A stretch of 64,000 nucleotides of DNA from Tilletiaria anomala UBC 951. Taxonomy: Eukaryota; Basidiomycota; Exobasidiomycetes; Georgefischeriales; Tilletiariaceae. Each line of letters opens with the position of its first letter. Position 1 is the stretch's first letter. Below the pieces are notes generated by a model that worked only from the letters and a program-made list of their open reading frames with translations, ran no database searches and was not told where the DNA came from. Below are positions 47,463 to 58,935 of this stretch, piece by piece. A program made the position numbers and the translations under genes. Location of the stretch: assembly GCF_000711695.1 (NCBI RefSeq), contig NW_013546990.1:89803-153802 (forward strand), given 5' to 3'.

Positions 47463-49210
47463 AAGATGACAGAAGATATCAAGCATTGTACAAACGACTT
47501 CGTCAGCACCGGCGCTGGCCAGTCAGTCCAATTGGCAGCCATCAGACGTGCCCGTGCGGCACCTCAAGGATATCAAGAGCTGCGACAAGAGGAATCACAA
47601 CGCGTGTCCCGGAGTGCAGGGCAGATTGCAATCCATTTCTACAACGCTTGCTTACGAGAGCTTTGGCTGTCTCACACATGTGCAGGGCTGCACCGACTCA
47701 AGTCCGTTTGCCAATTCGTACGGTGATTTTTGCTGCCACTAGTCGTTCATGAGTAGTTTCCTCAATCACAATTGACGGTCTTCAAACGCGCACCCTCGAA
47801 GTTTTGCAATCGGTCGATCTCTCTCAAGACATCATGGGCGTGCGTGGCGGCGTCAGATTTTCAAAGTATTGATATCTGACGGCCTTTTCTTCCTGCAGCA
47901 AGTTGTGTGTTCAGTACTCCGGAAGCTCAGATGGAGGGGAGTGATAAAGCAGTTGCTAATACAAACACCTTGAACTGTGATAGCAAACCCCCTGAATGAT
48001 ATCTGTTTCCGGGTAAGGAGCGAGTCTATCTGTTGCTGCCTGATACATTAATGACCCATCATCATCTTACAGAACCCTATGGACGGAAAGCTGAAGCGAA
48101 CCAGCCAGATTCTCGATACGATTCCAGGCATTTCGCGCCTTGAACAGGTAGTCCTCCAACAAGGTCGAAGCGTGCATTTGTATTTGAAAAATATCATCAA
48201 CAAATCAGGCAGTACGGTCGGCGTCGCAAGAAGCGCCTTACCAAAAAGTATTACATGGGACGCTGCTAGTTTAAGGACGAAGATAGCTATCCTGTGAGGG
48301 TGCAGGTCCGGTAATTATCTGAGGCGGAAGCCACGCCGACCGAATAAGCAAGAGCACGCCAAATGGACTTTGCAAAAGTGGTCTCAATCCTGATGATACG
48401 CAACAAGGGATCAGGGACCCACGTCCTACCCGGAATGAGGGAGCTCATCCAGGTCAAGTACGTCATCGGACGTGACAGTGTGCACAGCTGGGCCCTGAGG
48501 CAGATCGGTGGGAGATGGAAGGAGGGCAGACGAATTACACCTCAGGCGCTCTCGATGTTGTTCCCATCACATATTTATCAGACATTCGAACGCGTTGTGC
48601 GACTCACTCGGGCTACAACGGTTTAGTTATGGTGAGCAGCGGCTGTGTCGTGGATGTGCAGCCGGATCTACGCAGTGCTCGAGAACTGAACATGGTTTGT
48701 GCTTCCTACTTCACGCAAATCATCTCTCAAGAGGATGGCATTGTTCGAGTTCACATTCAGATGGGACGAACAAAAACGTGCATAGACAAAACACCACCTG
48801 GTAGTTGATTTCCAAGAGCGCCCAGACCCTTTTGACACCCATGCATGTTTGACCCATGACGGAATGGCTCGTATAAAGCTGATACCCGTACATTCTACTT
48901 TCTCACAAAACTCACTCGAGCTCAGCGAGAATGCCCTTAGCTGAAGGTTCATGCGCTTTTATCAGTTTAAGCGTGATCTACAACAGCCGAAACTCTTCTT
49001 TCACATGCAAAGGGCGGCATATGTCATCGGACAGCGCACCTGCCAGAAATTCTCGCAGGGTGATCGCATCTTCATCGCGTGGCTTCCTTTGTTCGAAACA
49101 CGGCTGTTACCTGGTTTCATGGCACCCCATGACTATCCATTGCAGAAGTGGCGCGTTCACACACGTTCGCACAGGGAGCTAGGGCATGAATGTGTCGATG
49201 ATGGGTAATT
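47463..49210 (+). pseudogene. Possible remnant of an alpha-kinase family gene
   Basis: Several short plus-strand frames lie in series with stops between them. The best clue is at 48931-48965, where frame-shifted reading gives PLAEGS followed by MRFYQFKRDLQQP. This resembles the PFAEGxMRxA(Y/F) entry motif of fungal alpha-kinase domains, with one base missing between GGTTC and ATG. Earlier pieces (for example GSGTHVLPGMRELIQVKYV near 48413-48460) look like conserved protein but are unassigned. I cannot place the zinc-binding or DLQG motifs expected of an alpha-kinase, so the family call is weak. Decay is better supported than identity. Confidence 0.35.
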
Positions 49211-49938
49211 CAAGCTGCTCTTTTACAAGATCACACATGGAAGTGAACTGATGCATCCTCGCTAATGTACAGAAACCTTCAATTCGTCATGGAAGGTTCA
49301 CCAGCGTCATCAAAAGCAATCGCCTCGCTCCATCCTGTCTACATTCTCAGCTGAACTCCGTTAAATCGCGCCAGATCCGATCAAATTTGTCGCACAGTTC
49401 AGCCGCCTCTTCTCAGGAGGGTCATCCAAAGTTGCGGCCGATGAAGCAGACATCTCGCTCGCGGAGTTCAAGGTAGGTCTGTGTCGAGCGTGCCCAATTG
49501 TGATACTTGCAGAAAGCGACAAACGCTGGCTCCATCGGTACCAACAGACTGATTTTGAAAAAGGAAACGAGTCTATGTTTTTCACAGTTGAAAACTATGG
49601 CGCCTCTCTCACCTGCGGAAACGCTGGCGATTCTTCTCCCCAAGGCGTTGACACCATGGCCGAACAGCCCTGCATGGTCAGCAGGCCATCACTGAGAGCC
49701 AAAAGCTGCGGTAATTCGTGCATCGAGGTTGGGAATGGCTTCAACACCGCAGAAGTCGTTTTCCGTGATGATGCACGACGTGGTAGTTTGTCGATGCCAT
49801 GTTCTCCAATGGCCGCTGGATGATCGTGCTCTTTTGGGGAAGGGGCACCCGTGATGCCAAGCAGAAGGAGCGAGTAGACTTACTGGCTGAATAGCTTGTA
49901 GACATGCAAAAGCATTACACACCTGCTTGCTAAGAGGT
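49211..49938. other. Unassigned segment between two pseudogene remnants
   Basis: Plus-strand frames at about 49363-49472 and 49510-49698 could be joined by an intron into a peptide containing FSRLFSGGSSKVAADEAD and LSPAETLAILLPKAL. No family is recognised. It may be a continuation of the preceding remnant. Confidence 0.25.
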
Positions 49939-49940
49939 TA

Positions 49941-50456
49941 GCGTGGTGATCGACGTGCTCGCCATATCCAGCACACTCCGCACCGAAGTCGAACTTACCA
50001 AGTACCACCCGGTCCTGCGTGCATTCACGACTATATGGCACCAGCCTGACTCGGCAGGCCTGGGAAAGAAGGCCCTCTCACAGGACTACCGGAGCATCGT
50101 TTCCGATTGCAAGAGCTTGCAAGCGTGAAAATCTCCCATGCCCCTTCTTCGATTCCCGAAGTTGGTTGACAGGTGGATTGCCCCGTACAGGTCACAATCG
50201 CGCTCATAAAGCGTACGACATCTCCCCTGCAGGTGCCGTGATCGTAGTTCGCCCGGAGAGGGAATCTGCGCCGCGGGTCGAGATTGAGGATGTCGACCGT
50301 GTCCAGGCTTTCTTCCGCACATGCCTCCTCCCCGGAGACAGAGACACTGTCCCCGAGGAGGCTCTGCTTGTCGGCCGTGTCGATGCGGCCGGCACAACTG
50401 GGTATGCTCTTACTGAGGGCCTTGATCGTGCGGTGGAGGACACCAAGGCGGCATGA
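49941..50456 (+). pseudogene. C-terminal fragment of a phenol-2-monooxygenase-like flavoprotein
   Basis: Two frames, 49941-50128 and about 50190-50456, can be read as consecutive exons. The first gives VVIDVLAISSTLRTEVELTKYHPVLRA. The second gives HKAYDISPAGAVIVVRPERES and VEIEDVDRVQAFFRTCLLP. This is the thioredoxin-like C-terminal domain of phenol hydroxylase type FAD monooxygenases (typical pattern: GAVVVVRPDG preceded by AY-x-I). The FAD-binding (GxGxxG) and substrate domains, about 450 residues, are absent upstream, so this is an orphan remnant and not a working enzyme. The stop comes 255 bases before the end of the convergent transporter gene. Confidence 0.6.
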
Positions 50457-50710
50457 GTGGTATGCGATACTCTCATTACACTAGTAGGTATGTAGCAATG
50501 CGAGTCAAGCAGCGCATGGTTTTTAGCAGTGCTGCATGGTCGGAGACCCCGCGAATCCTTGGACACTCATTCATTGTCCACGTAGAGTCGAGGGGCATTT
50601 GTGGTACGAGGCAACATGTAGCCTTTGAAAAGGTAACTGTACAACATATCTCAATGGTCTAGGATACAATAGTAGTGATCCAGGCAAAGTGCCTATTTCG
50701 CGTGCGGCCT

Positions 50711-52666
50711 TCACAACGGGTACCGGAACGACTTGCGTTCCCAGTCCGTCAGATCGGAGAGCTCTTGCGTAGCGTTCTGTTCTTTGGCGCTTTCGATTGG
50801 GTAGAGCCTATCGCGGCGCTTGTTCTCGATGGAATGCTGGGTGCAGAGGTCAAGTGCGGGCGCGTCAGTGGAGACCCTGCGGAAGGGGTCCGCTTCGGTA
50901 AGACTCACGTAAATAAATAGGGCCACGTAGAAGACTCCACCGACGCACAAGCAGGCCAGCATAGCGGCCTTTGCGCTGGGGTAGTTGGGTGCTTCGCTGG
51001 CACGATATGTTTGTGGGCCTGCCAACGATGATAATAATAATAAATGAAAATATCGATATTTAGCACATTAGCGGACGGATTAACGCGTCGGACAGGGACT
51101 CACCGATGATGTTGCCAGCGGCGTAGCCAAGGCTGAAGACGGCGTTGAAGGTGACCTTTTTCGTCTCACCTCCAACGGAGCTGCTGAGCGTAGCGTAGAG
51201 GAGCAGCGTCGGCATGGCGAAGAACATGACCATTGCGTACCCTGCCACCTTAGCATTGGCTTGGGATGCGGGGAGGCCGACCATCATGGAAGCACCTAAG
51301 ATCGCGACGAGCAGGCAGGCGATGCCCGGGATGGAACGGGTCTTGGTCCAGCGTGCGATCAGCACCATGATGATGACAGCGACCACTTCCGACAGACCGG
51401 TCGCCATGCCGAGCAGCGCGGTGATCTTTTTGTTATAGCCGAGGGAGGAGATGATAGCGCTGCCAAAGTTGCTAGTGCCACCTGCGGAGACGAGTGCTTT
51501 TGTATGAGTGAGCCCGTTCGCTGGTTAATGGACGGTGAAAACTCACCGTTGGCAACATCGAGGGTCAGGATGCAGAAGAAGAGAAGGTAGAGGCGAGGAT
51601 CGAGGAAGGCCTCACGCAGCTGGTACCACTTGAACTTCTTGTTGTGCAGGCCCGTCTGGTTTTCGCGGATGCGCTCGACAGCGATGAGCTTCTCGCGGTG
51701 AGAGAGCAGTTTGAAGGTCTCTGGAGAGGAGGGGAAGAAGGCGAGGACGACGATGCCGAGGAGGATGGTGACACCGCCGAGGATGATGAACATTTCTCGC
51801 CAGACGGGCAGCGACCCGCTTGGCTGCATGAGCACGCCGTATGCAACAAGGCCGCCGAGGATCTGGGCCCAGCCGTTGCAGGAGAACCAGATAGCTGTGC
51901 GCGAGACCTGTTCGTTGCGGCGGTAGAAACGGCCAGTGATCATAATAAATCCCGGGGTGACTGCGGCCTCAAAGATACCGAGGAACAGGCGACAGACAAC
52001 GAGGCCAGCATAATTAAATGCCGCGGCGTGCAGCGCGAGCACCGTGCCCCACAGAATGATGCAGGCTGCGAGGTAGCGTCCGAGCGGGAGTTTCTGGAAG
52101 AGGATCCCGTGCACGGGCGTGGCGAAGAGATAGCCAAAGTAGACTGTCACAGAAAGAGGTAGTTCCTTGTGAGTATCGATGGAGGTATGGGGAGCATTCG
52201 GCTCGTTGGTTTGCGTCACCTACAAATCGAGCCTAGCCAACTGTAATCGGCGCCGCTGAATTGGAGGTCATTTTGGAAACCGAGGAGATGAGCGTAGTTG
52301 GTGGTTGTCTGCAGATGAAGGGAATATCAGCGTGTGCTGAAACCCGGGCTGAGCGCGCACACGCACCTTGTCCAAGAATGTCAACGTGTAGACGCAGCAC
52401 ATCATCGGCATCATCAACAGGTCGATCTTGCGGAGCACGCTGCGGAGCTCGGTGGGCGTTGGCTGCAGTGCCTCAGCTTGGAGCTCGTGCGCGATCGCAG
52501 CGACGTCATGGTCCAGCGCGTGGTCCGCCGCGTGGGCGTCGGTATACTTTTCGAGTGTCACGTATTGCGGCTGGCTCAGCGAGCTGGGCGTTTTGCCGAG
52601 GGCAACCTTGGCGTCCAACGAGCCGGTGCTCGATTCTGTGGCCTGGTGTTCTTCCGGTGATGTCAT
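50711..52666 (-). CDS. MFS permease of the allantoate/nicotinate (anion:cation symporter) family
   Basis: Six exons on the minus strand: 52666-52367, 52308-52224, 52143-51547, 51481-51104, 51018-50909 and 50836-50711; about 531 aa and twelve predicted membrane helices. After joining, the family signatures are continuous: FLDKTTTNYAHLLGFQ, DYSWLGSIFYFGYL, FLGIFEAAVTPGFIMITGRFY with RRNEQ, and GYAAGNIIGPQTYRASEAPNY. The C-terminus ends ELSDLTDWERKSFRYPL, a hallmark of the Dal5/Tna1 group. Members import small organic anions such as nicotinate, allantoate or ureidosuccinate; the substrate here cannot be fixed. The first intron after ATT-T uses GTAGGT as donor. Intact, in contrast to the decayed genes beside it. 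Confidence 0.92.
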
Positions 52667-53679
52667 CTTGGGCGACGGGAGGGGTGGGAGCGCAGGAGAT
52701 CTTGTGCAATGCCGGCCGGGCGAGGCTGGGGCTTGGCTAAGAAGATGTTGACGTGGCCAGTCTGTTTACTAAGAAAGATGTCTCCGGCGGAGGCCGTCTG
52801 GCGTTGAGGCCGCTCTGGCTTTTATAAAGGGCATGCTCTTCGCGGCGATAATGAGCTGTTATCTTCAGTGTATATTCTTTGCGATCGCTCCGAGATGAGA
52901 CAACACGCTGTGATTGTCAATCATTATCAGTAAAGAAGATCCTGTCCGGTGCTGGAGGACCTATGTATTGACTGCATACATGGCAGTCGATGGGTTCTTT
53001 TCGAATCGGCCTTGGGTGGCAAGCAGAGCAGGCGAGCAAGCGAATGCATGCATGTAACAAAGAGTGGGCGCACATGCTGTGTACCTGCTGTTCGTCTGTG
53101 TGTTCATTAGCCATCCTTCACGCGGCCATGAGTCGTTTGAGACAATGTCTAGGCGCAGCGACACCCGCCGCCACGGAGATATGATAACGATGCGATGGGT
53201 TGCACAGTCCCGCTGGCTGACAGGGTGAGATCCTGGGAGCCAGTGCCGAATCTATGTCACACTCGCTTGCTTCCTGGCCGCCGGGTTAGTATCGCGCCGC
53301 AATCGCTACGTGGGGGTAGGGGTGTGGTGGCGTCCAACCATATCGCGCTCTCTCACCCCTGTTCGCCCTCTCTCGCAGCCCACCTTCGGATGCGCTTCCG
53401 ATATTCCCGCGGAATTTCGCTTCCGCGTGACTGCACACCGAAACTGCCAAAGCCGGGAGGAACTTCTCACTTACTCCCTGCGTGTCATGTAGGGTAAGCT
53501 CGCTGCTTGGCCCACCGAACCTTCAAAGCCGAAGTATTCACCATCAGGCTCGCTTTGGAGCGTACAGTGTTTGGCCGGCATCGCCCAGTCACAGATGCCC
53601 CATACTACATATTCATCACACCGTCGCTTAGGCTACAGGGCCAGCTGCGCCCCGCCAACCCCAGGCGGTATATGTAGTG
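52667..53679. other. Region between the MFS permease and the retroelement
   Basis: About 1 kb holding the permease promoter and perhaps the 5' end of the retroelement. A 100-codon frame from the ATG at 53195 has no recognisable domain. I could not define an LTR. Confidence 0.35.
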
Positions 53680-53687
53680 TGCCGCGG

Positions 53688-54123
53688 CCTGGCTCCTGAG
53701 TCTACAAGGGCTCGACAGGAAACCGTTGATCCGGAAGTGGTAGCAAGTTGGACGAGGACGAAGAAGAGACGACCAGTGGTTTCGATAAACCGCACCGAGC
53801 TAAGCAGGAGGGGGTGGGAATCGACCTCGCTGGATGACATGGCTTTGGACGCTATCGGCATGGCCGCGTTGGACGGGAATTGCTAGCACCACTAGCCGTG
53901 GAAGAGAAGAAAAGCCGCTTCGACAACAATACCTTCCCCCGCTACGAGGCAGCAGATCGCCGTGCTGACATGTGTCCCGCTAAGCAAGGTCATTTCGACC
54001 CCCTCCTGCTTAGCACGGTGCAGTCTATCGAAACCACTGGTCGTCTCTACTTCGTCCTCGTCCAACTTGCTACCACTTCCGGATCAAAGGTTCCCTTTCG
54101 AGCTCTGGTAAACTCAGGAGCCA
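53688..54123. repeat. Inverted duplication of the protease segment (about 130 bp arms)
   Basis: The minus strand of 53688-53820 encodes IETTGRLFFVLVQLATTSGS and CRALVDSGA, nearly the same as the plus strand of 53996-54123. The arms are separated by about 175 bases and are close to 90 percent identical by eye. The minus-strand arm keeps the Asp codon (DSGA) lost in the plus-strand arm. Confidence 0.85.
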
Positions 54124-54239
54124 TGGACTGCTTCATTGACAACCGTTTTGCAATACATTATGGGTTGCATCTGCAGCAGCTACAGGGCTTGCGTAAACTT
54201 ACTGACATTAATGGGAGAAACGTTTCATCTGGTGCGTGA
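53880..54239 (+). pseudogene. Retroelement protease segment with mutated catalytic aspartate
   Basis: The frame contains IETTGRLYFVLVQLATTSGS and RALVNSGAMDCFID. Retropepsins of this class have D-S-G-A at this point, so the codon at 54111-54113 (AAC) encodes Asn in place of the catalytic Asp. The frame ends at 54239 with sequence continuing in other phases. Confidence 0.8.
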
Positions 54240-54821
54240 CTCACAAAGTCCAAACGGAGATTGATGTCGGCCACCTGCATTCCCTCGAAGATTTTTCTTC
54301 ACTCATTTGGATAGGTATAGGTACCTGATCGTACCCGGCCTTGAGTTTCACCGCGAACAAAATACTGCTCTCGACTTTAGGAAGCTCACGCTTGAATTTA
54401 GTGAAGACCTCAGCAATACGCACTTCACTTTGTTGAATTCCCCAGTCGGGGTCTGCAGCATGCAGTGACTCCAGAATTTCCCAGAGTTCTTGTTCCGGGC
54501 TCGAAGAAGAGCTTCTCGGTCAGAACCCTTTCTACAATTTCGTTCGGATCCCGTTTCAACACTCAAGGAGTCCTCCTGTGGCGCCCCAGTTTGCTTCCGG
54601 ATTCCTAGCTCCCCCAATGGAGGACACGAGTGACAGTTCTGTTGCTCGGGACTCGGCACAAGTCACAGGCTCAGCCGTGTGCTAGCAGTATCTCAAGCAG
54701 ACGATTCCCCGTGATTAGCCTAACCTTCTCTCTGCCTTTTCAAAATCCGGTGCCAACCGCTTGCCACCACATCGAGCGATCAAGCGATCGACCTTTTTAA
54801 AGGTGCAAAGCCAACTTTCGG

Positions 54822-55679
54822 ATGCCCTACCCTCTCTCTAGTCATGAGCTTACTGAGCTTGCAGCCTTGCTGGAAGAAAAGGTGCGCAAGGGTTTCATAC
54901 GTCCAAGAAAGAGCCCCTTTGGTGCTCCAATCTTGTTCGTGCGAAAGAAGTCGGGCACCTTGCGGCTTTGCGTCGATTTCAAGGCGTTGAATTCTGTAAC
55001 AGTCAAGAATAAGGTATCCCTTCCGACCATAGACAATACGCTTACCACCTCGCATGTGCAAGGCGCGTCACAAAGCTTGACCTCAGCGGTCTCTACAATA
55101 TCGTTTACATCCGCAAGGGAGCCGAGTACAAAACTGCGTTCAGGATGCCCATGAATTGTTCGAAACGTTGGTCATGCCTTTTGGCTTGAACAATGCTCCC
55201 GCAACGTTCCAGGCCGTCATGAACGAGAGATGTTCAAGGATCTGCTCGACGTGACAGTATTGGTCGTTGTGGACGAAATCTTTTTTTCAAGCACTCCGTC
55301 GCAAAACGACGCTCGCGTCTGCGATGTCCTTCGCCGCTTGATCAAGAAATACCTCTTCAGCGCAGCGGAAAAGTGCGAGTTCAACAGCATGCAGACCGAG
55401 TACCTTGGCTACGCAGTAACACCCGATAGCATCGAGATGTTCCGCTACACGGGTTGCGCCATCAAATCTTGGCGTTTTCCGAACCCTTTTGAGCTATGCA
55501 GGCTTGGCTTTGCCAACTTCTCCCGAAGGTTCATCGACGGCTACTTCAAGCTCATCGCTCCGCTGGCAATAAGCCCCGAAAGAATGCCATCTTTGACGGA
55601 ACACCCATGTGCCGAGCAGCGTTTGACTCTCAAGAAAACCTCCATGTTTGCCCCTGTGCTCCTGCATTTTGGTCCCTAG
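54822..55679 (+). pseudogene. Retroelement reverse transcriptase remnant
   Basis: 54822-55154 encodes the fingers/palm start ([18 protein letters not shown], then [25 protein letters not shown]). Around 55160-55230 frames shift (VMPFGLNNAPATFQ is readable). 55230-55679 encodes the rest, with VVVDEIFFSS where YLDDILIFS is expected, so the second catalytic Asp pair is damaged, and EKCEFNSMQTEYLGYAVTP as the conserved Gypsy downstream motif. Confidence 0.85.
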
Positions 55680-55781
55680 TCCCCGCCTTCGGCCCCAGTC
55701 CAATGTTTCAGGCGTAGCCTTGGTCGGTGTCCTCAGCCAGCTGCATGAGGTTCGACGCGGGCATCGTCTCGCCTTCTACGC

Positions 55782-56270
55782 TTGAAGTTTCAAAGCAGCA
55801 GAGCCAGCTACTCAACGCCCGACACCGAGCTTTTACCGATTGTCGACTGCACCCTCATTTGGCGGAGGTATGTCGATTCGGTTGAGATGCATGACGTCTA
55901 TATCGACCATCGGTACCTAGCAATGCTTAAGTCCCCGAAGGTGCTCCCTTGCTATGAGCATTGCTTGCGCGAGCAGGTCATGCCGTTTCAACTCGCCATC
56001 CTTTACCGGCCTCGCAAGGACAGCACCCAATCCGATGCAATGTTTCACCGCTTCGATCTCGTAGAAGGAGGGCAAGCATCGCAAACACCACCAGCGGTGT
56101 TGCTCGAACCTGTGAGCGAAGTAGTGGAGGTCTCCGTGGCGCGAGGCTACTGTCCGGAGAATGCTAAAAGCCCCTCTAGAATTTTGATCCCATCGAACCT
56201 ATCAGATCAGCTCTGCCATCCGACACTTTCTTCAGTATCACCTCGTCTTCTACGCTCTCTGAACTATTAA
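55782..56270 (+). pseudogene. Retroelement RNase H remnant
   Basis: Reads SYSTPDTELLPIVDC, IWRRYVDSVEMHDVYIDHRYLAM and FQLAILYRPRKDSTQSDAM, corresponding to NYDTHDKELLAIV, VYTDHKNL and ITYRPGKDNxxADALSR of Ty3/Gypsy RNase H. The preceding part with the first catalytic Asp is in another phase. Confidence 0.8.
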
Positions 56271-56449
56271 GGCTCGAAGGAGGTCTGCTCTAATTCGGGT
56301 ATATTATCTACATTCTTTCAGCTGCGTGTCCAAAACTTCTGCACCTGGCAAATAACCTTCCGCTCGCTGGTCACTAGGGAGGGCATCGTACCACTTCTCG
56401 GTCCACTCGGAACCACTGGTGGTCAATCCTTTGGAGCGTCGTCCAAAAC

Positions 56450-57640
56450 TATCTCTCGACGTGTGATCGTTGCCAAAGGTCGAAGATTCCACGACATCGT
56501 GCATATGGCCTTCTGGATCCACTCAGGACACCATCGCCATGATGGGAGGAATTGTCAGGCGAACATATCACAGCAATCTGTTCAAGCGATGGATCGAACG
56601 TCATCCTCATTATCATGGGATTTTTCAGTAAGGCTTCCAAATTCTTCAAGTCCTACAGCGCGGAGCACTCTTACAAGCTAACCAGGCACTTCGTGTGACA
56701 TATCTTCGCCGATCGCGGCTTCCCCAAGTCTATCATTTCAGATCGGGAGCCCACCTTCGACCCTCACTTCTTCCACGACACCATACAACATACTGAAGGT
56801 CACATCAAAGCTTTCATCCTCGTATCCTGTTGCTATCGACGGGCAAATCGAAAGAGTCATTGAGACGTTGAACGCATACTTGAGATGTTACGTGGAGTAT
56901 CTCCTGAACGACCGGGCTAGTTGACTCCCAATGGCACAGTTTGCTACTAACAGTGCCTTTTCTGCCTCATGCGGAAAGTAACTTTTGGCATGGTGGACGG
57001 TCGCATTCCTTGCAGCGACACGGCCCCTACCACGCCCTCTGTTCCTGCTGCAGCGGAATTCTTGTCGAACATGTGCGAAGCCCAACGACTTGCTCAAGAG
57101 GCACTGAAGCATGCAAAGGAACACATGCGTACTACGCCGAAAACCTCCGATCCAAAGCTCCTATGCCTGCACTAGGCCAACTCCTTCTCTTGCAACAAAA
57201 TCGTCTTTCCAAAACACGGCTATCGAGGGCACTGTCGCAACCATTCGCAGGATCGTTCGCGATCTTCAAGCGCATCGGGAACTCTGCTTTTCGACTTCAG
57301 TTGCCACACCTGGGGATGCACGATACCGTCGAGATCAACACTATTCGAACCATACAGGATCAGCGTCATCCTCGATCGACTCGTCGCTCCGCCCTCGTCA
57401 CCCCCAGAAGGCGCGCATCGTCAATGTCATTCGTCAGCGGAAACGATCTTCGAATCACGTATCCATTGCGGCAAGTTCGAGTACAAGTTATTTTGGGTTG
57501 GCTACGAGTGAGATGATGATGAATGGTGTCCCACGACAGACCTATCGCACGGTGCGCCTGCTGTCCTTTCCAACCTGGTCATCGTGGCCGACCCATCGCG
57601 TAATGCAGACGCAGCCGCAACGCTATCGACGCGATCCTTC
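56450..57640 (+). pseudogene. Retroelement integrase and chromodomain remnant
   Basis: Integrase pieces: GFPKSIISDREPTFDPHFF (about 56715-56771), IDGQIERVIETLNAYLRCYV in another phase (56836-56900), and MAQFATNSAFSASCGKVTFG. The end has EIN/HDV-type linker sequence and the chromodomain motif FEYKLFWVGYE, interrupted by TGA at 57510-57512, then DDDEWCP. Frames change at least four times. Confidence 0.8.
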
Positions 57641-57660
57641 TTCAGCATAGCCGTGATGCT

Positions 57661-58935
57661 GCCTCGGATTCCACGCTGACGGCAAATCAAGCGGCGTCGG
57701 GAGGCCGCCATGAGAAGGAGTGCATTGTTACCGACCGCCCGTTGGTCGTCACCGGGAGCGCCCGCCGAAGCGGTCGGGCCCAGCAAATGCATTAAACAGA
57801 GTTCGGGCTCAGCTTCCATCAATCAAACTCCTTGTTTGACACGCATAGCGCATCTTGTGTGTGCTATACCCTTCTCGCCTCGCATAAGTAGTAGTCACGG
57901 GCATTTCATCGCATTCCGTCTGTGTATCTGGTCCCCAACGAATTTACTGTCGTGTCTGTCCAGAAAGTCGCACCTCCTGCTCCTGACACAATGTTTTCCG
58001 GAGGCCCCGACCTTTGCTCGAAAGTGAGCCACAGTGACATACTTCGCAATACATATTGCTTAATAGACAATGATTGCGCCCCCCTGTTCAGCGATGCTCC
58101 ACGGGGCGGCATGACGACGTTGCTCTGCGGTACTGCAGGTTTTTTTCTCTGATTTGGGGGTTTTTTTTTTCGCACGCCGCACCCGGACGGTTGCCACGCT
58201 GCCAACGGCCTCTCTCTAGTGTGTGGCAAATGACGACCGTTGCAACGGGAGCCAATGAAGACATTATCCAGTATCGGAACAGGGGAGCTGTTTGGACATC
58301 TGTCTATGTACTTCGTATGACGAGGGCACTGCATGGGCTTCCCATCCTACCCGAGAACTTGGTGCTGTTCCTGTGATAACACTTCTTCGGCCGGCTTATC
58401 CTCTACACTAGTGTGCAAGCTGACCAAAGGATGGGATGATATTGGAGCCGTTTCTCAATTAACATGGGTACTCAATCCGCTGTCTCTCTGTACCATGGCT
58501 CGTTGAGGGTCAGGTAGGCGGAGTTGAATCAGCTCATCTACCGCAAGCTGGTTGGAGCTTTTCGGGTGACTCCCCATCAGGTAGGCGACCTCCATCGCAT
58601 CATCTACTCCTCTCTTCTCCACCTCAACCATTGCATCCTGGCACACCTTCTCTGTGTCACTTTGGTACTGCCTTAAAGAGCACGTACGAAAAGTCCTTGC
58701 CTTACTTTTCACCTCCATCTTTTGCGTTCGGGCAGCCCTGTATAAAAGACGGCAGCAGCTGCACCTAAAAGTGGCGCTCTTGGTGTTTTCCCCTCTCCTC
58801 CTTCCCTCCTTCCCTCCTTCCCTCCTTCCCTCCTTCCCTCCTCCCCTCCTCCCCTCCTCCCCTCCCTTAACCATTTCTCTTCTTTCCAATAACCTTCCGG
58901 CAAAAGCTGAGCAAAGCTAGACACACCTCCACAAG
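57661..58935. other. Region between the retroelement and the DHA1 transporter
   Basis: About 1.3 kb. The first part may include the 3' end of the retroelement, but no LTR could be matched to the left flank. Homopolymer T and G runs occur at 58139-58170. The right end is the pyrimidine repeat upstream of the transporter, listed next. Confidence 0.4.
58790..58867. repeat. Polypyrimidine (TCCCTCCT)n microsatellite
   Basis: Tandem TTCCCTCC units change into CTCCCCTC units, with almost only pyrimidines for about 75 bases. It ends about 70 bases before the ATG at 58936, so it lies in the promoter or 5' UTR. Such C/T tracts are common near fungal transcription starts. Confidence 0.9.

Larger units (their letters stand above)
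53680..57660 (+). mobile_element. Decayed Ty3/Gypsy retrotransposon with chromodomain (chromovirus)
   Basis: A series of frames in different phases follows the canonical pol order: protease (53880-54239), reverse transcriptase (about 54823-55680), RNase H (55782-56060), integrase (about 56450-57175) and a chromodomain-like end (about 57430-57600). Motifs include [20 protein letters not shown] in RT, NFSRRFIDGYFKLIAPLA in the RT-RNase H connection, SYSTPDTELLPIV in RNase H, FPKSIISDREPTF in integrase and KFEYKLFWVGYE before a TGA in the chromodomain. Many stops and frameshifts make it non-functional. No clear gag and no certain LTR pair was seen. Chromodomains in such elements direct insertion to heterochromatin, consistent with a subtelomeric site. 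Confidence 0.9.
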
